This document shows, one piece after another, positions 46,610 through 55,907 of a stretch of 64,000 bases of DNA; the first letter of the stretch is position 1; every line of letters begins with the position of its first letter. The DNA is from Paenibacillus xylanilyticus (lineage in GTDB: Bacteria; Bacillota; Bacilli; Paenibacillales; Paenibacillaceae). The notes under the pieces were generated by a model, which saw nothing but the letters and a program-made list of their open reading frames with translations, searched no databases and was not told the DNA's origin. The translations under genes and the position numbers were made by a program. The DNA is taken from contig NZ_CP044310.1 in assembly GCF_009664365.1 (NCBI RefSeq), positions 2,863,001 through 2,927,000 of the forward strand, in the 5' to 3' direction.

Positions 46610-47773
46610 ATGAATAAAAAAGTATATTTGCTTGCGATTGCGGCATTTGTGGTTGGAACCGTGGAACTCATTTTGGGTGGTATTCTCGATCTAATTGCTG
46701 CAGATCTTCAGTTGACTCTGTCGAAGGCCGGTTATTTAATATCCATCTTTTCGTTGGTATATGCCATATCTGCACCGATTCTGTTAAACGTAACGGCCAG
46801 ATTTGAACGTAAAAAGGTATACATGTACACCCTGCTGATCTTCCTGGTCAGCAATCTTATTTCCGCTTTCAGTGCCAACTTTTATATGCTGATGGCAGGC
46901 AGGGCACTCGGGGCTGCGACAGGTTCGCTCATTTTTGTATTGTCCCTGACACTTGCTGCTCGCATTGTGGAGCCGCAGTACAAAGGACGTGCGGTGGGGA
47001 TCATTACTATGGGTGGCAGTGCATCACTCATTCTCGGTGTGCCGCTTGGAATATTCGTGGGTAATATAGCAGGATGGCGTGAAGTGTTTATTTTTATTGC
47101 CATATTGACTGCCATTGTCATGGTAGCCATTGGTCTTGTCATGCAGCGGGTTCAGCCGGTGCCTGTCGTTTCTCTGAAGCGTCAGTTTGCTGCACTGTGG
47201 AATCCGAGGATGTTAGCGATTCATGCGACGACCTTATTGGTGCTGGCGGGTCATTTGACGTTATATGCGTATTTCACACCATTTCTTCAGGAAACGATCG
47301 GTGCAAGTTCGACTATGGTTACCTTTATCTACATGATGTTTGGCATCGCGGCTGTTGCCGGTGGGGGACTTGGGGGCGTGTTATCGGACCGCCTGCATCC
47401 CGCTAAAGCAATTGTCATTGTGTTAATTCCTTTCATTGTGAGCATGGCTGTGATCCCATTCAGCGTTGAACTGCCTTTAATTGCATTCCTCGTCCTGCTG
47501 AGCATCTGGAGTGCCTTGAGCTGGACGGTTACGCCAGTGCAGAATAGTCTGATTATCAAAACATCTCCAGAAGCAGCGGAATCACTGATCAGCACCAATT
47601 CGGGAATTGCCCACGCAGGGATTGCCCTGGGCACGTATGTTGGCGGGATGGTGATTGATCATTCCACTATTATGTATAACGGCTGGGTTGGTTCGATTCT
47701 GATTCTTCTGGGCTTGGCCTCGGCCATATATGCGATTAGTCGCAAAGAACAATCGGTACAGGCCCCTGCATAA
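46610..47773 (+). CDS. MFS transporter, DHA1 family (AraJ/NepI-like)
   Basis: A 387-residue protein with 12 hydrophobic helices and the DHA1 signs FVVGTVELILGGILDLIAADL (helix 1), RALGAATGSLIF (helix 4) and ARIVEPQYKGRAVGIITMG (helix 4-5). Such proteins export sugars, nucleosides or drugs. ATG 46610 has GGGAGG nine bases upstream; a TTG at 46592 lies before that site. A T-rich hairpin follows. Substrate unknown. Confidence 0.85.
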   Translation: MNKKVYLLAIAAFVVGTVELILGGILDLIAADLQLTLSKAGYLISIFSLVYAISAPILLNVTARFERKKVYMYTLLIFLVSNLISAFSANFYMLMAGRALGAATGSLIFVLSLTLAARIVEPQYKGRAVGIITMGGSASLILGVPLGIFVGNIAGWREVFIFIAILTAIVMVAIGLVMQRVQPVPVVSLKRQFAALWNPRMLAIHATTLLVLAGHLTLYAYFTPFLQETIGASSTMVTFIYMMFGIAAVAGGGLGGVLSDRLHPAKAIVIVLIPFIVSMAVIPFSVELPLIAFLVLLSIWSALSWTVTPVQNSLIIKTSPEAAESLISTNSGIAHAGIALGTYVGGMVIDHSTIMYNGWVGSILILLGLASAIYAISRKEQSVQAPA

Positions 47774-47781
47774 GAATGATA

Positions 47782-47835
47782 CAAAAAGAGTGCATCAGTC
47801 TATCGAACCAGGGTAGAGGGTGTGCTCTTTTTAAA
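47782..47835 (+). terminator. Intrinsic terminator
   Basis: AAAAAGAGTGCA / TGTGCTCTTTTT with a long loop, after the MFS gene. Confidence 0.75.
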
Positions 47836-47965
47836 ATTCGTAAACCTGACAACGCAGAATGCGTGTCATGTCAATGATTCGTTTTTATAGCAGCCGTTTT
47901 TAATCACTTTCAAGATATTGTATAGTGATTACATTGACGTTCGAAATTTGGAGGCTGGAACGCTT

Positions 47966-48970
47966 ATGAAAATAGCAAACGCTAATTTGATGAAAGAGAT
48001 TAATATAAACAACGTACGCCAAGTCATGAAACAGGTGGAGACAGCAACCAAGCCGCAACTTGCGTCCTTGACCAAATTGAGTGTGGTTACGGTGAATTCA
48101 CTGGTTAAGGAATTGTGCGAGCTTGGGGAACTGTACGAGGATGAGACAATTCCATCCAATGGGGGTAGACCGGCGCTTACTTATCGCTACAATTATGATT
48201 TCAGCCTTGCCTTGGTGATCTATATGAATGACAAGCAAGGACAGGATGTCATCACGGCAACCGTCATCAATTTGGAGGATACCATTCTGCTGAAAGAAGA
48301 ACATACCTTGCCTGAATTTGACCAAACACAATTTCTCGGAATCATTGAACCTATCCTCGCTGAGCATCCTTCCATCAAAGGCATTGGAATCGGGATTCCC
48401 GGGCAAACGGTGAACGGAGAGATTACGGTAAGCAGTCATCAGCAGCTGAAGGGTGTTCGTATGGCTGAAGAGATTGAAGCAAGGTTTGGACTGCCAGTCA
48501 TGGTGGAAAATGACGTGAATGCTGCCGTTAGCGGTTATTGTTCTCAGCAGGAACTGGATGAGGGAAATAGCGTCATTGGGATTTACTTCCCGACCCATTA
48601 TCCTCCGGGCATGGGCATTTACCTTAATGGCAGAGTAGTTAAAGGCAAGAACGGCATGGCTGGGGAAATTAAATTTCTCCCCTTGGAGATCGACTGGTAC
48701 AGTCCAATGGAGTCAAACGTATTTGCTGAAACGGTCTATCGAATCATTCATACCGTAAATGCAATTCTCGCACCGGACAGGGTTGTTGTTTATCAAAGTC
48801 AGGTAGAAGCAGAGGCGTTTATTCAGGGCTGGGAATCGTATCAAGCGGAGCAGCTCATGCCTGTTTTCCCGGAAGTCATTTTAAATGAATCATTTCAGGA
48901 GCATTTTGAAGCTGGCATGCGGTGGTTAACCTTAAAAGAGCTGGAGCCTAACATCATTCAGATTACGTGA
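47966..48970 (+). CDS. ROK family transcriptional regulator
   Basis: A 334-residue protein with an N-terminal winged helix (INNVRQVMKQVETATKPQLASLTKLS) and a C-terminal ROK fold: GIGIGIPGQT, MVENDVNAAVSGY and AGEIKF. The zinc-binding CxCGxxGC motif of ROK sugar kinases is missing, so this is a sugar-sensing regulator of the XylR/NagC type and not a kinase. ATG 47966 has TTTGGAGG upstream. It stands alone; target genes are not evident. Confidence 0.82.
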   Translation: MKIANANLMKEININNVRQVMKQVETATKPQLASLTKLSVVTVNSLVKELCELGELYEDETIPSNGGRPALTYRYNYDFSLALVIYMNDKQGQDVITATVINLEDTILLKEEHTLPEFDQTQFLGIIEPILAEHPSIKGIGIGIPGQTVNGEITVSSHQQLKGVRMAEEIEARFGLPVMVENDVNAAVSGYCSQQELDEGNSVIGIYFPTHYPPGMGIYLNGRVVKGKNGMAGEIKFLPLEIDWYSPMESNVFAETVYRIIHTVNAILAPDRVVVYQSQVEAEAFIQGWESYQAEQLMPVFPEVILNESFQEHFEAGMRWLTLKELEPNIIQIT

Positions 48971-49115
48971 ATCGTTCATGATAATAAGAATCCACCCGCA
49001 GATTCAATAATTATTCAAATTTGAACCATTTTTGCTTCCAAGCCATGCGTTATACTGAATGTGGAGAACGTTACATAATTCACAAACGAGGATTGGAAAG
49101 GTGAGATGGAATCTG

Positions 49116-49409
49116 ATGAAGACTGTGATCGGCCGATTCAAAATTGCAGGAATATGCGAAGGTGTTTCCTTGCTCTTGCTTGTTCTTATTGCCATGCCTT
49201 TGAAATATTTCGCGGATATATCTTCTCCGGTGGCCATTATGGGCATGATTCACGGGATACTGTTCCCACTGTATCTTATTGCACTGGTACATTTGGCTGT
49301 TGTAAACAGGTGGAAGGCGGCACGCTGGTTCATGGGTGTCGTGGCTGGTTTGCTGCCATTTGGAACCTTTGTTTTTGAGTCTTATTTGAAGAAGAGAAAC
49401 TGGACTTAA
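49116..49409 (+). CDS. DUF3817 family integral membrane protein
   Basis: A 97-residue protein with three hydrophobic helices; FKIAGICEGVSLLLLV and MGMIHGILFPLYLIAL are the DUF3817 pattern. Function unknown. AAAGGTGAG lies upstream of ATG 49116; a GTG at 49101 in the same frame is also possible. Followed by a hairpin with a T-run. Confidence 0.8.
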   Translation: MKTVIGRFKIAGICEGVSLLLLVLIAMPLKYFADISSPVAIMGMIHGILFPLYLIALVHLAVVNRWKAARWFMGVVAGLLPFGTFVFESYLKKRNWT

Positions 49410-49424
49410 ACTTTAACACATGAT

Positions 49425-49483
49425 GAAAAAGGGCGATCAGCCTACTGTAGAGCACAGTAGCAGAAGAGACGCCTTTTTTTGTT
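49425..49483 (+). terminator. Intrinsic terminator
   Basis: AAAAAGGGCG and CGCCTTTTTTT form the outer stem; CTACTGT/ACAGTAG forms an inner hairpin. Confidence 0.7.
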
Positions 49484-49608
49484 GTCTTGATCGTGACAAA
49501 TTAAAACCCTTGACTTTTACGTTCACTTAGGCAGGTACTTGACAGGGGTATGGTATAGTATAAAAAGTTTGAGTTCATAGAATGTAGATGTAAGCAGGAG
49601 GTTTAATC

Positions 49609-50214
49609 GTGTACCAATATAAGGATCAGGAATATGAAGCAGTGCATTTTGACGGGCATGACTTGAGATACGGAGAACTGATGCGCTGTGTTTTCAAGCA
49701 GTGTACCTTTATGAATGCCTCCATGGAAGAGATCGAGACGAGCAATTGCCGGTTTATCGAATGCGATTTCAGAGGAGCGAGCATGAACGGGTCGTTTCAT
49801 ACGGAATCTGCTTTTGAGAACTGTACATTTAGCGGAGCTAACCTTTTTGTCTCCAAATTTACATCCTGTAAAATGACCGGCTCTGATTTCTCGGGAGCAC
49901 AGATGGACGGCGTTACCCTTATCAAGGGGGACTGGTCCTATACGAATCTGAGACACACGAAGCTGGGCAAACAGGATCTGCGGGGCATTCGCTTCTACGA
50001 AACGGATTTTTCGGATACGGATCTCGGGAAGGCAGATCTCAGAGATTGTGACATGACCAGAGCAACACTGAGCAGGGCCAAGCTAATGGGAGCGGATCTG
50101 CGCGGAGCTAATCTGGAAGGCATTGATCTGAAATCCCTGGATGTCAAAGGGGCACGTATAGATACGGAACAGGCTGTATTGTTTATGCGTTCTTATGGCG
50201 CAAAGATAGATTGA
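49609..50214 (+). CDS. Pentapeptide repeat protein (Qnr-like)
   Basis: A 201-residue protein built mainly of A(D/N)LxX-type five-residue repeats (for example SGANLFVSKF, GADLRGANLEGID), which fold as a right-handed square helix mimicking DNA. The length is near that of Qnr proteins, which shield gyrase from quinolones. I cannot tell from sequence whether it protects gyrase. GTG 49609 follows AGGAGG. Confidence 0.8.
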   Translation: MYQYKDQEYEAVHFDGHDLRYGELMRCVFKQCTFMNASMEEIETSNCRFIECDFRGASMNGSFHTESAFENCTFSGANLFVSKFTSCKMTGSDFSGAQMDGVTLIKGDWSYTNLRHTKLGKQDLRGIRFYETDFSDTDLGKADLRDCDMTRATLSRAKLMGADLRGANLEGIDLKSLDVKGARIDTEQAVLFMRSYGAKID

Positions 50215-50220
50215 CAACAA

Positions 50221-50270
50221 ATTAAAATGGACACAAATCCGTATGAATCTACAGGTTTGTGTCCATTTTC
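50221..50270. terminator. Intrinsic terminator, bidirectional
   Basis: AAAATGGACACAAATCC / AGGTTTGTGTCCATTTT between the pentapeptide gene and the minus-strand secreted peptide. Confidence 0.85.
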
Positions 50271-50347
50271 GTGCCATCATGAAGTCAACGTTATATGTAA
50301 TCACTAAGAAGTTAGTTTTTGAATTGTGTTAAAAAGTTACGAATTGT

Positions 50348-50479
50348 TTATTTAACTGTACCCGTTTCACGATCTGACAGTAGACTGAATCCGTTGTCAA
50401 CCGAAGCAGCGGAGGCGGAAGCAGCGAATGAAGCGAACAGACAGAGGGCAGCGAGGAATAACATGCTTTTTCTTTTCAT
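50348..50479 (-). CDS. Small secreted peptide (43 aa), Phr-like layout
   Basis: The minus strand encodes 43 residues: MKRKSMLFLAALCLFASF, an Ala/Ser-rich cleavage region (ASAS), then a short mature part ending LLSDRETGTVK. A basic start, hydrophobic core and Ala-x-Ala give a clear signal peptide, and ATGAGG precedes the ATG. The plan and the C-terminal Arg-x-Thr motif resemble Phr signalling peptides, but no rap gene lies nearby. It could equally be a short secreted peptide of unknown role. Confidence 0.6.
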   Translation of the reverse strand: MKRKSMLFLAALCLFASFAASASAASVDNGFSLLSDRETGTVK

Positions 50480-50680
50480 AGATAAACCTCATTTCATATA
50501 AGATGGTTATTCTTATCCAGTGTAATCCATATTGTATGATTTTGGAAAGTGGAATATTAGATTCAGTTGAACGTCGCCTGTAATGAATAGATCATCCAAT
50601 CCATTGTGCATTTTATAAGTGCATTTAATCATGGTACACTCATACTTGCTATAATATTTTGAATTGAGACGGAGGCACCA

Positions 50681-51013
50681 ATGAAAGAAATATATGAGTT
50701 AACATCCATGGACATGATTGATTCGTTTATCCAACAGCATGACCTGACTTTTCTGTACGTCTCCAGGCAGGAATGCAGTGTGTGTCATGCCTTGCTGCCC
50801 AAGATCAGAGAACTGCTCCAGCCTTACCCGTCGATTGCTCTGGGACACATCGATGCGAATCAGGTGGAAGAGGTGGCATCGAAGTTCCTCATTTTCACCG
50901 TTCCGATGATGCTTGTTCTGATGGAGCAGAAAGAAGTGGTGCGGGCGGATCGGTTCGTTCGTCTGGATCGTTTGGCAGAGCAATTGCAGCAGATTTACAG
51001 CTCATACGTATAA
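50681..51013 (+). CDS. Thioredoxin-like protein (CSVC)
   Basis: A 110-residue thioredoxin fold: active-site Cys32/Cys35 in RQECSVCHALLP, cis-Pro75 in IFTVPM. It probably acts as a cytoplasmic thiol oxidoreductase; the CxVC site is found in thioredoxin-like YtpP/YbbN-style proteins of unknown partner. ATG follows ACGGAGG. It precedes the lacI gene by about 100 bases but has its own unit. Confidence 0.85.
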   Translation: MKEIYELTSMDMIDSFIQQHDLTFLYVSRQECSVCHALLPKIRELLQPYPSIALGHIDANQVEEVASKFLIFTVPMMLVLMEQKEVVRADRFVRLDRLAEQLQQIYSSYV

Positions 51014-51084
51014 AAAAAAGCAGAAAGCTGAAGCTTAAAAAATTTAATTGTTGTGCTGAAAGCGGTTTTATGCTAATTTAACAA

Positions 51085-51102
51085 TATAAAAACGTTTTTA
51101 TA
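51085..51102. promoter_or_regulatory. LacI-type operator before lacI gene
   Basis: TATAAAAACGTTTTTATA is an 18-bp perfect palindrome with a central CG, typical for LacI-family operators. A 16-bp core recurs at 52211-52226. Confidence 0.8.
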
Positions 51103-51119
51103 GCAAAGGACTAATCATT

Positions 51120-52142
51120 ATGGCTAAGATTACGATCAAAGATGTTGCAAGGGAAGCAGGCGTTTCCATATCCACCGTTTCCAATGCGCTGAATGGTGTG
51201 GACGTACTGAATCCGGAGACCAAGTCTCATGTGCTGAAGGTGGCTGAGCGGTTAAATTACATTCCCAATCTGAATGGCAAGTTGTTAAAATCCGGACAAA
51301 CCAAAATGCTGGGCTTCTTCACGACCAGTGTATCAGGCCCGTATTTTTACAAACTGGTTGAGTCCATGTCCCGCGAGTGTGACCGTCTTGGTTATGGGCT
51401 TAATGTATTTGTCACCAAGGATAAGCAGGTCATCATGAGCAATATCATGGGGCGCCGTGTGGATGGTGTCATTATTTATGAAGAGCTGCGAATTGATGAG
51501 CAGGATATTCTGTCCATGCAAAAAGACAAGATCAAGGCCGTCTTCCTGGACCGTGTCTATCAGAGTGAAACGATGGGAAGTGTCATATTCGACTCGTATG
51601 TGGCAGCATATGAAGCAACGAAGTACCTGATTTCACTTGGGCACAAGAAGATTGCTTACATCTCCGGTGTGGATACGATGTTTGACAGCGTGCAGCGTAG
51701 AGACGGGTATCTGGCAGCTTTGCGTGAATATCAGCTTCCGGTGGATGATGACTATATCATTCAGGGTTATTTTGAGGAAGAGAGCACGTACAGTGCCGTT
51801 AAGTCCTTTTTGCACCTGCATCCAGGCAAGCGTCCCGATGCATTTCTCGCGGGGAATGACCTGAGTGCGGTTGGCTGCATTCATGCATTAAAATCCGAAG
51901 GGTATGAGGTTCCTCAAGATGTAAGCGTGGTGGGTTTTGACGATATTGATATCGCTCCATATTTTTCACCGCCGCTTACGACGGTAAGGAATCAGATTGC
52001 AAGGCAAGGAATATTGGCCATTAACCAATTGGTTGGCATGATCAAGAAGGAAGAGCAAGGTTCAGCTCAAAAATTATCGGGTGAACTCATCGTCAGAGGT
52101 TCAAGCCACGTAAAGATCGGCCGGAATGATATCGAAGCATAG
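51120..52142 (+). CDS. LacI family transcriptional regulator
   Basis: A 340-residue repressor with the N-terminal HTH ITIKDVAREAGVSISTVSNALNG, hinge near residues 45-60 and a periplasmic-binding-like effector domain (AYEATKYLISLGHKKIAYISG, VVGFDDIDIAPYFSPPLTTV). It should bind the two palindromes at 51085 and 52211, controlling itself and the downstream importer and GH30 genes, with a sugar as inducer. AAAGGA lies before the ATG. Confidence 0.9.
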   Translation: MAKITIKDVAREAGVSISTVSNALNGVDVLNPETKSHVLKVAERLNYIPNLNGKLLKSGQTKMLGFFTTSVSGPYFYKLVESMSRECDRLGYGLNVFVTKDKQVIMSNIMGRRVDGVIIYEELRIDEQDILSMQKDKIKAVFLDRVYQSETMGSVIFDSYVAAYEATKYLISLGHKKIAYISGVDTMFDSVQRRDGYLAALREYQLPVDDDYIIQGYFEEESTYSAVKSFLHLHPGKRPDAFLAGNDLSAVGCIHALKSEGYEVPQDVSVVGFDDIDIAPYFSPPLTTVRNQIARQGILAINQLVGMIKKEEQGSAQKLSGELIVRGSSHVKIGRNDIEA

Positions 52143-52210
52143 TTGTGTAGGATCATTTCGGTCTTTTTTTAAATGAAGGAAGCAGAATAAGGGGGTTTTT
52201 ATGCACAAAA

Positions 52211-52226
52211 ATAAAAACGTTTTTAT
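52211..52226. promoter_or_regulatory. LacI-type operator before the permease operon
   Basis: ATAAAAACGTTTTTAT, a 16-bp perfect palindrome identical to the core before lacI, 33 bases before the permease start. Confidence 0.8.
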
Positions 52227-52258
52227 AAGTATGGAAAGTCAGAGGGGAGCTATGGAAC

Positions 52259-53254
52259 GTGAGTAAATTAGCTGTTGAGAAGGCAGCCGGGAATACGCCA
52301 ATTGGGCCAGGTCCTAAACACAGAAAGCCGCTAGGACAGCGGGTTAAAGAGTTCTTCATTGACTATCGCAGGCAGTGGGAAATTCAGTCGATGATTATAC
52401 CGGGCATTATCTTTATGATCATTTTTTGTTACATTCCGATTTACGGTCTAACAATTGCTTTCAAGAATTACACGGTCATTGATACGCTCGCTACCGCTCC
52501 GTGGGTAGGTTTGGAGAATTTCAGAATTATCCTGTCGGACAAATATTTCTGGGATGCGGTTGTAAATACGCTCGGCATCAGTTTTCTCAAATTGGGGATC
52601 GGCTTCGTCATTCCCATTATTCTTGCAATCATGATCTACGAGCTGAACAGTGGACGGTTCAAGAAATTTGTGCAAACGGTTTCATACTTGCCGCACTTTT
52701 TGTCCTGGATCGTACTTGGCGGCATGCTCATCACCTGGTTCTCAACGACGGGACTGTTCAATCAGATCCTGCTCAGTCTGGGTTTGATTGAACAGCCGCA
52801 AAACATCCTGCTGGATGCCGGAAAGTACTGGTGGATTGCTACGTTATCGGATATATGGAAAGAGGCAGGCTGGGGGACCATCCTGTATCTGGCCATTATG
52901 TCGAAGATTGACCCCACGTACTATGAAGCTGCCAAAATAGATGGTGCAAGCAGGCTTAGACAAATCTGGAACATTACGCTTCCGAATATGAGATCCATCA
53001 TTAGCTTGAATCTGATTCTAACGGTAAGCGGTCTACTTGGCTCCAACCTGGATCAGACACTGGTTCTGATGAACTCGCAAAACCGTGAAAAAGCAGAAGT
53101 CATCAACTCTTATGTATATCGTATGGGGATGTCTCAGGGTGACTTTTCATATGCGACAGCGGTTGGACTCGGTGTCTCGATTGTGTCCGTCATTTTGCTG
53201 GTTACCGCAAACAAGATCACGAGCAAGCTGAACGATAATCAATCTGTGCTGTAG
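52259..53254 (+). CDS. Sugar ABC transporter permease (LplB-type)
   Basis: A 331-residue permease with six helices after a basic N-terminal tail, FCYIPIYGLTIAFKNYT and the EAA loop YYEAAKIDGASRLRQIWNITLP. The start is GTG 52259 with AGGGGAG nine bases upstream; the nearer ATG at 52252 is in another frame and stops at once. It is the first gene of the LacI-controlled unit; the second permease begins 15 bp later. No ATPase gene is present, so a shared one is likely used. Confidence 0.88.
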   Translation: MSKLAVEKAAGNTPIGPGPKHRKPLGQRVKEFFIDYRRQWEIQSMIIPGIIFMIIFCYIPIYGLTIAFKNYTVIDTLATAPWVGLENFRIILSDKYFWDAVVNTLGISFLKLGIGFVIPIILAIMIYELNSGRFKKFVQTVSYLPHFLSWIVLGGMLITWFSTTGLFNQILLSLGLIEQPQNILLDAGKYWWIATLSDIWKEAGWGTILYLAIMSKIDPTYYEAAKIDGASRLRQIWNITLPNMRSIISLNLILTVSGLLGSNLDQTLVLMNSQNREKAEVINSYVYRMGMSQGDFSYATAVGLGVSIVSVILLVTANKITSKLNDNQSVL

Positions 53255-53269
53255 AAGGAGGCGTAACGC

Positions 53270-54157
53270 GTGAATGGAAAGGTGGCAAAAGAAGATCTCG
53301 ATAGCCGGATCTTTGATACGCTGAATATTATTTTGCTGGTCATATGTACCATTGTTATTGTGGTCCCGCTGTGGAATGTGGTTATCTCTTCCTTTAGTTC
53401 CGGCAGGGCGCTGGCGGAAGGCGGGTTCATCTTCTGGTCACCGGAGTTCTCGCTGGAGAACTACCGGGCTGTATTTAATGATTCAAGCATTTGGCAAGCC
53501 TTCTTTATCTCGGTTTCCAAAACGACGATTGGAGTGGTTACTCACGTATTTTTCTGTGCCATGGTGGGCTACGGCTTGAGCAAAAAATACATACGGGGCC
53601 GGAAGCTATATGTTGCCATGGGTGTAATCACGATGTTCTTCTCGGGCGGGATGATTCCAACGTATCTGTTGATCAAATCACTCGGCTTGCTCAACAGCTT
53701 CTGGGTGTATATCATTCCGGCGCTGTTCAGTTTCTATGATGTCGTCATTCTGATGAACTTCTTCCGGAACGTCCCGGATTCTCTGGAGGAGTCAGCCAAA
53801 ATCGATGGTGCCGGAGACTGGCATATCTTCCTCAAAATCTTCATCCCGCTCTCCATGCCGGCAATGGCTACCATTGCGCTGTTCAATGGAGTGGGGCAAT
53901 GGAATGATTTTATGACAACCAAGTTGTACATTACGGATCAGTCACTATATCCACTGCAGATGATGTTATATGAGATTATTGTGCAATCCCAGACGCAATC
54001 CATGCAAAATATCGGAGGCTCTGCAGTCATTGAAACCACGACCAAAGGTGTGCAGCTCGCCACGATCGTCATTACCACTTTGCCCATCGTGCTGATCTAT
54101 CCCATTCTTCAGAGATATTTTATATCAGGAATGATGCTGGGAGCTGTCAAAGAGTAA
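53270..54157 (+). CDS. Carbohydrate ABC transporter permease (YtcP/LplC-type)
   Basis: A 295-residue permease with six helices; SSFSSGRALAEGGFIFWSP and EESAKIDGAGDWHIFLKIFIPLS are the family loops. GTG 53270 has AAGGAGG upstream. It pairs with the preceding permease; the binding-protein gene follows 85 bp later. Confidence 0.88.
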   Translation: MNGKVAKEDLDSRIFDTLNIILLVICTIVIVVPLWNVVISSFSSGRALAEGGFIFWSPEFSLENYRAVFNDSSIWQAFFISVSKTTIGVVTHVFFCAMVGYGLSKKYIRGRKLYVAMGVITMFFSGGMIPTYLLIKSLGLLNSFWVYIIPALFSFYDVVILMNFFRNVPDSLEESAKIDGAGDWHIFLKIFIPLSMPAMATIALFNGVGQWNDFMTTKLYITDQSLYPLQMMLYEIIVQSQTQSMQNIGGSAVIETTTKGVQLATIVITTLPIVLIYPILQRYFISGMMLGAVKE

Positions 54158-54242
54158 TGCCAACTCTGCCAACTCAAGTTGGATCTAAAAAGGTTTTTGA
54201 ATGCCTGTGCAGGCATTTACCACATTCTGAGGAGGAATCTCG

Positions 54243-55886
54243 ATGTTAAACATGAAGAATGCCATCGGTCAAACGGGTGTTAAACTGAGTGCTGCCCTGC
54301 TGACAGCAGTATTATTGGTTACAGGATGCGGAGGAGGAGCAGGTGGCTCCGGTGAGGGGAACTGGGTTTCCATTGAAGACCGATACACGGTTGATCCAGA
54401 GACGCCGGCATGGCAGCTGGACAAAAAAGAAGAGGTAACGGATCTAACCTGGTACGTTAACGCGGACTGGTGGAATACCGATTTTGGCAAAGACATCGTC
54501 ACGAAGAAAATCAAAGAGGATCTGAACATTAACATCAAATTCATTACAGGGGATGACACGAAACTAAATACCTTTTTTGCCGGTGGGGAGATGCCGGACC
54601 TGCTGACCGTATTCGATTCGAACTCTCCTGTCGTGCAGAAGGCTGCAACCTGGGCGCTGCCGCTGAATGATCTGGCTGAGAAATATGATCCGTATTTCAA
54701 CAAGGTGGCTGCGGCAGATACTCTTAACTGGTTCCAGCTGGCTGATGGCAAGACCTACGGATATCCGAACTATTCCAATACACAAGCTGATTATGATAGC
54801 GGTAACATTCCAGCCAAAACAGCATTTATCATCCGTAAGGATGTCTATGAGGCACTGGGAAGTCCAGTTATTGGAACACCAGAAGAATTCCAGAGCGTAA
54901 TGAAGCAGATCAAAGAAAAGTTTCCAACGTTGATCCCATTCGGATTTAACGCCATCGGAGAAGGTACTGGTTCGCTGGGAGATACGCTGCAGGATTTCAT
55001 CGGTGTACCTCTGGAGAACGAGAACGGCGAGTTTTATGATCGTAATCTGGATGAAGACTACCTCACTTGGTTGAAAACGCTGAACACCGTATACAGAGAT
55101 GGCAATATCAGCGATGACAGTTTCGCAGATGACGGTACGGCCTTCGAGGAAAAAGTGAAATCGGGAAAATATGCAACGATGCTGCTGGACGGCACACCAC
55201 AGCAAGGAGGCAATCTTCAAATTTATATGAGTGCTAACCCTGGCAAGGAGTATATCGCAATTGACGGTCCACAGAGTACCAAAGGCCATGCTCCAACGTT
55301 GAATCAATCCGGCATAACGGGCTGGATGATCAACTTTATTTCCAAGGACAGCAAGGATCCGGCCAAAGCCATTCAGATCTTCACATATCTGCTCAGTGAG
55401 GAGGGGCAGACGCTGATGAACTACGGTATCGAAGGTGAAACCTACGAGACCCAAGCGGACGGTACGGTTGAATTACTGCCAGCCGTGAAGGACCTGCAGC
55501 TCAACAATGCGGATAAGTTCAAAAAGGATTATCGCATGGGCGAATTCATGTTCTTCGGTCATGATCGTCACAAAGCGTTAAGCGCCGATGCTTTTCCTGA
55601 GTCGATTAAACAAATGCAGGAATGGGGCAAAGGCAAGCTGAAACCTCATTTTATTCTGGAGAATATCAATCCGGATCAAGGAACCCAGGAAGCACGTGCC
55701 TTGTCTGCCATCAATACCAAATGGAATTCGACACTGGTAAGCATGGTTCGAGCGAAGGATGATGCTGCATTTGATGGTGCACTTGCCGCTTACAAGGCAT
55801 TCCTGGACGAAAATCGCTGGGATGAGATCGTGAAGGTCCGCAGTGAGAAGATGAAACAGAATAAGGAGAAATTAGGCATCCAATAA
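54243..55886 (+). CDS. Extracellular solute-binding lipoprotein
   Basis: A 547-residue lipoprotein with lipobox LVTGC (Cys29 region), a Gly/Ser linker and a binding-protein fold. DWWNTDFGKDIVTKKIKEDL and IGEGTGSLGDTLQDFIG are typical of Paenibacillus oligosaccharide binders. It should capture the sugar that the GH30 enzyme then cleaves. GAGGAGGAATC precedes the ATG. The GH30 gene starts 21 bp after its stop. Confidence 0.88.
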   Translation: MLNMKNAIGQTGVKLSAALLTAVLLVTGCGGGAGGSGEGNWVSIEDRYTVDPETPAWQLDKKEEVTDLTWYVNADWWNTDFGKDIVTKKIKEDLNINIKFITGDDTKLNTFFAGGEMPDLLTVFDSNSPVVQKAATWALPLNDLAEKYDPYFNKVAAADTLNWFQLADGKTYGYPNYSNTQADYDSGNIPAKTAFIIRKDVYEALGSPVIGTPEEFQSVMKQIKEKFPTLIPFGFNAIGEGTGSLGDTLQDFIGVPLENENGEFYDRNLDEDYLTWLKTLNTVYRDGNISDDSFADDGTAFEEKVKSGKYATMLLDGTPQQGGNLQIYMSANPGKEYIAIDGPQSTKGHAPTLNQSGITGWMINFISKDSKDPAKAIQIFTYLLSEEGQTLMNYGIEGETYETQADGTVELLPAVKDLQLNNADKFKKDYRMGEFMFFGHDRHKALSADAFPESIKQMQEWGKGKLKPHFILENINPDQGTQEARALSAINTKWNSTLVSMVRAKDDAAFDGALAAYKAFLDENRWDEIVKVRSEKMKQNKEKLGIQ

Positions 55887-55907
55887 AAGAAAACCGGAGG
55901 GGATCAG

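Noticed and set aside
50319-50501. A plus-strand 60-residue frame over the secreted peptide gene
   Set aside because: The minus-strand reading has a signal peptide and ribosome site; this one has neither.
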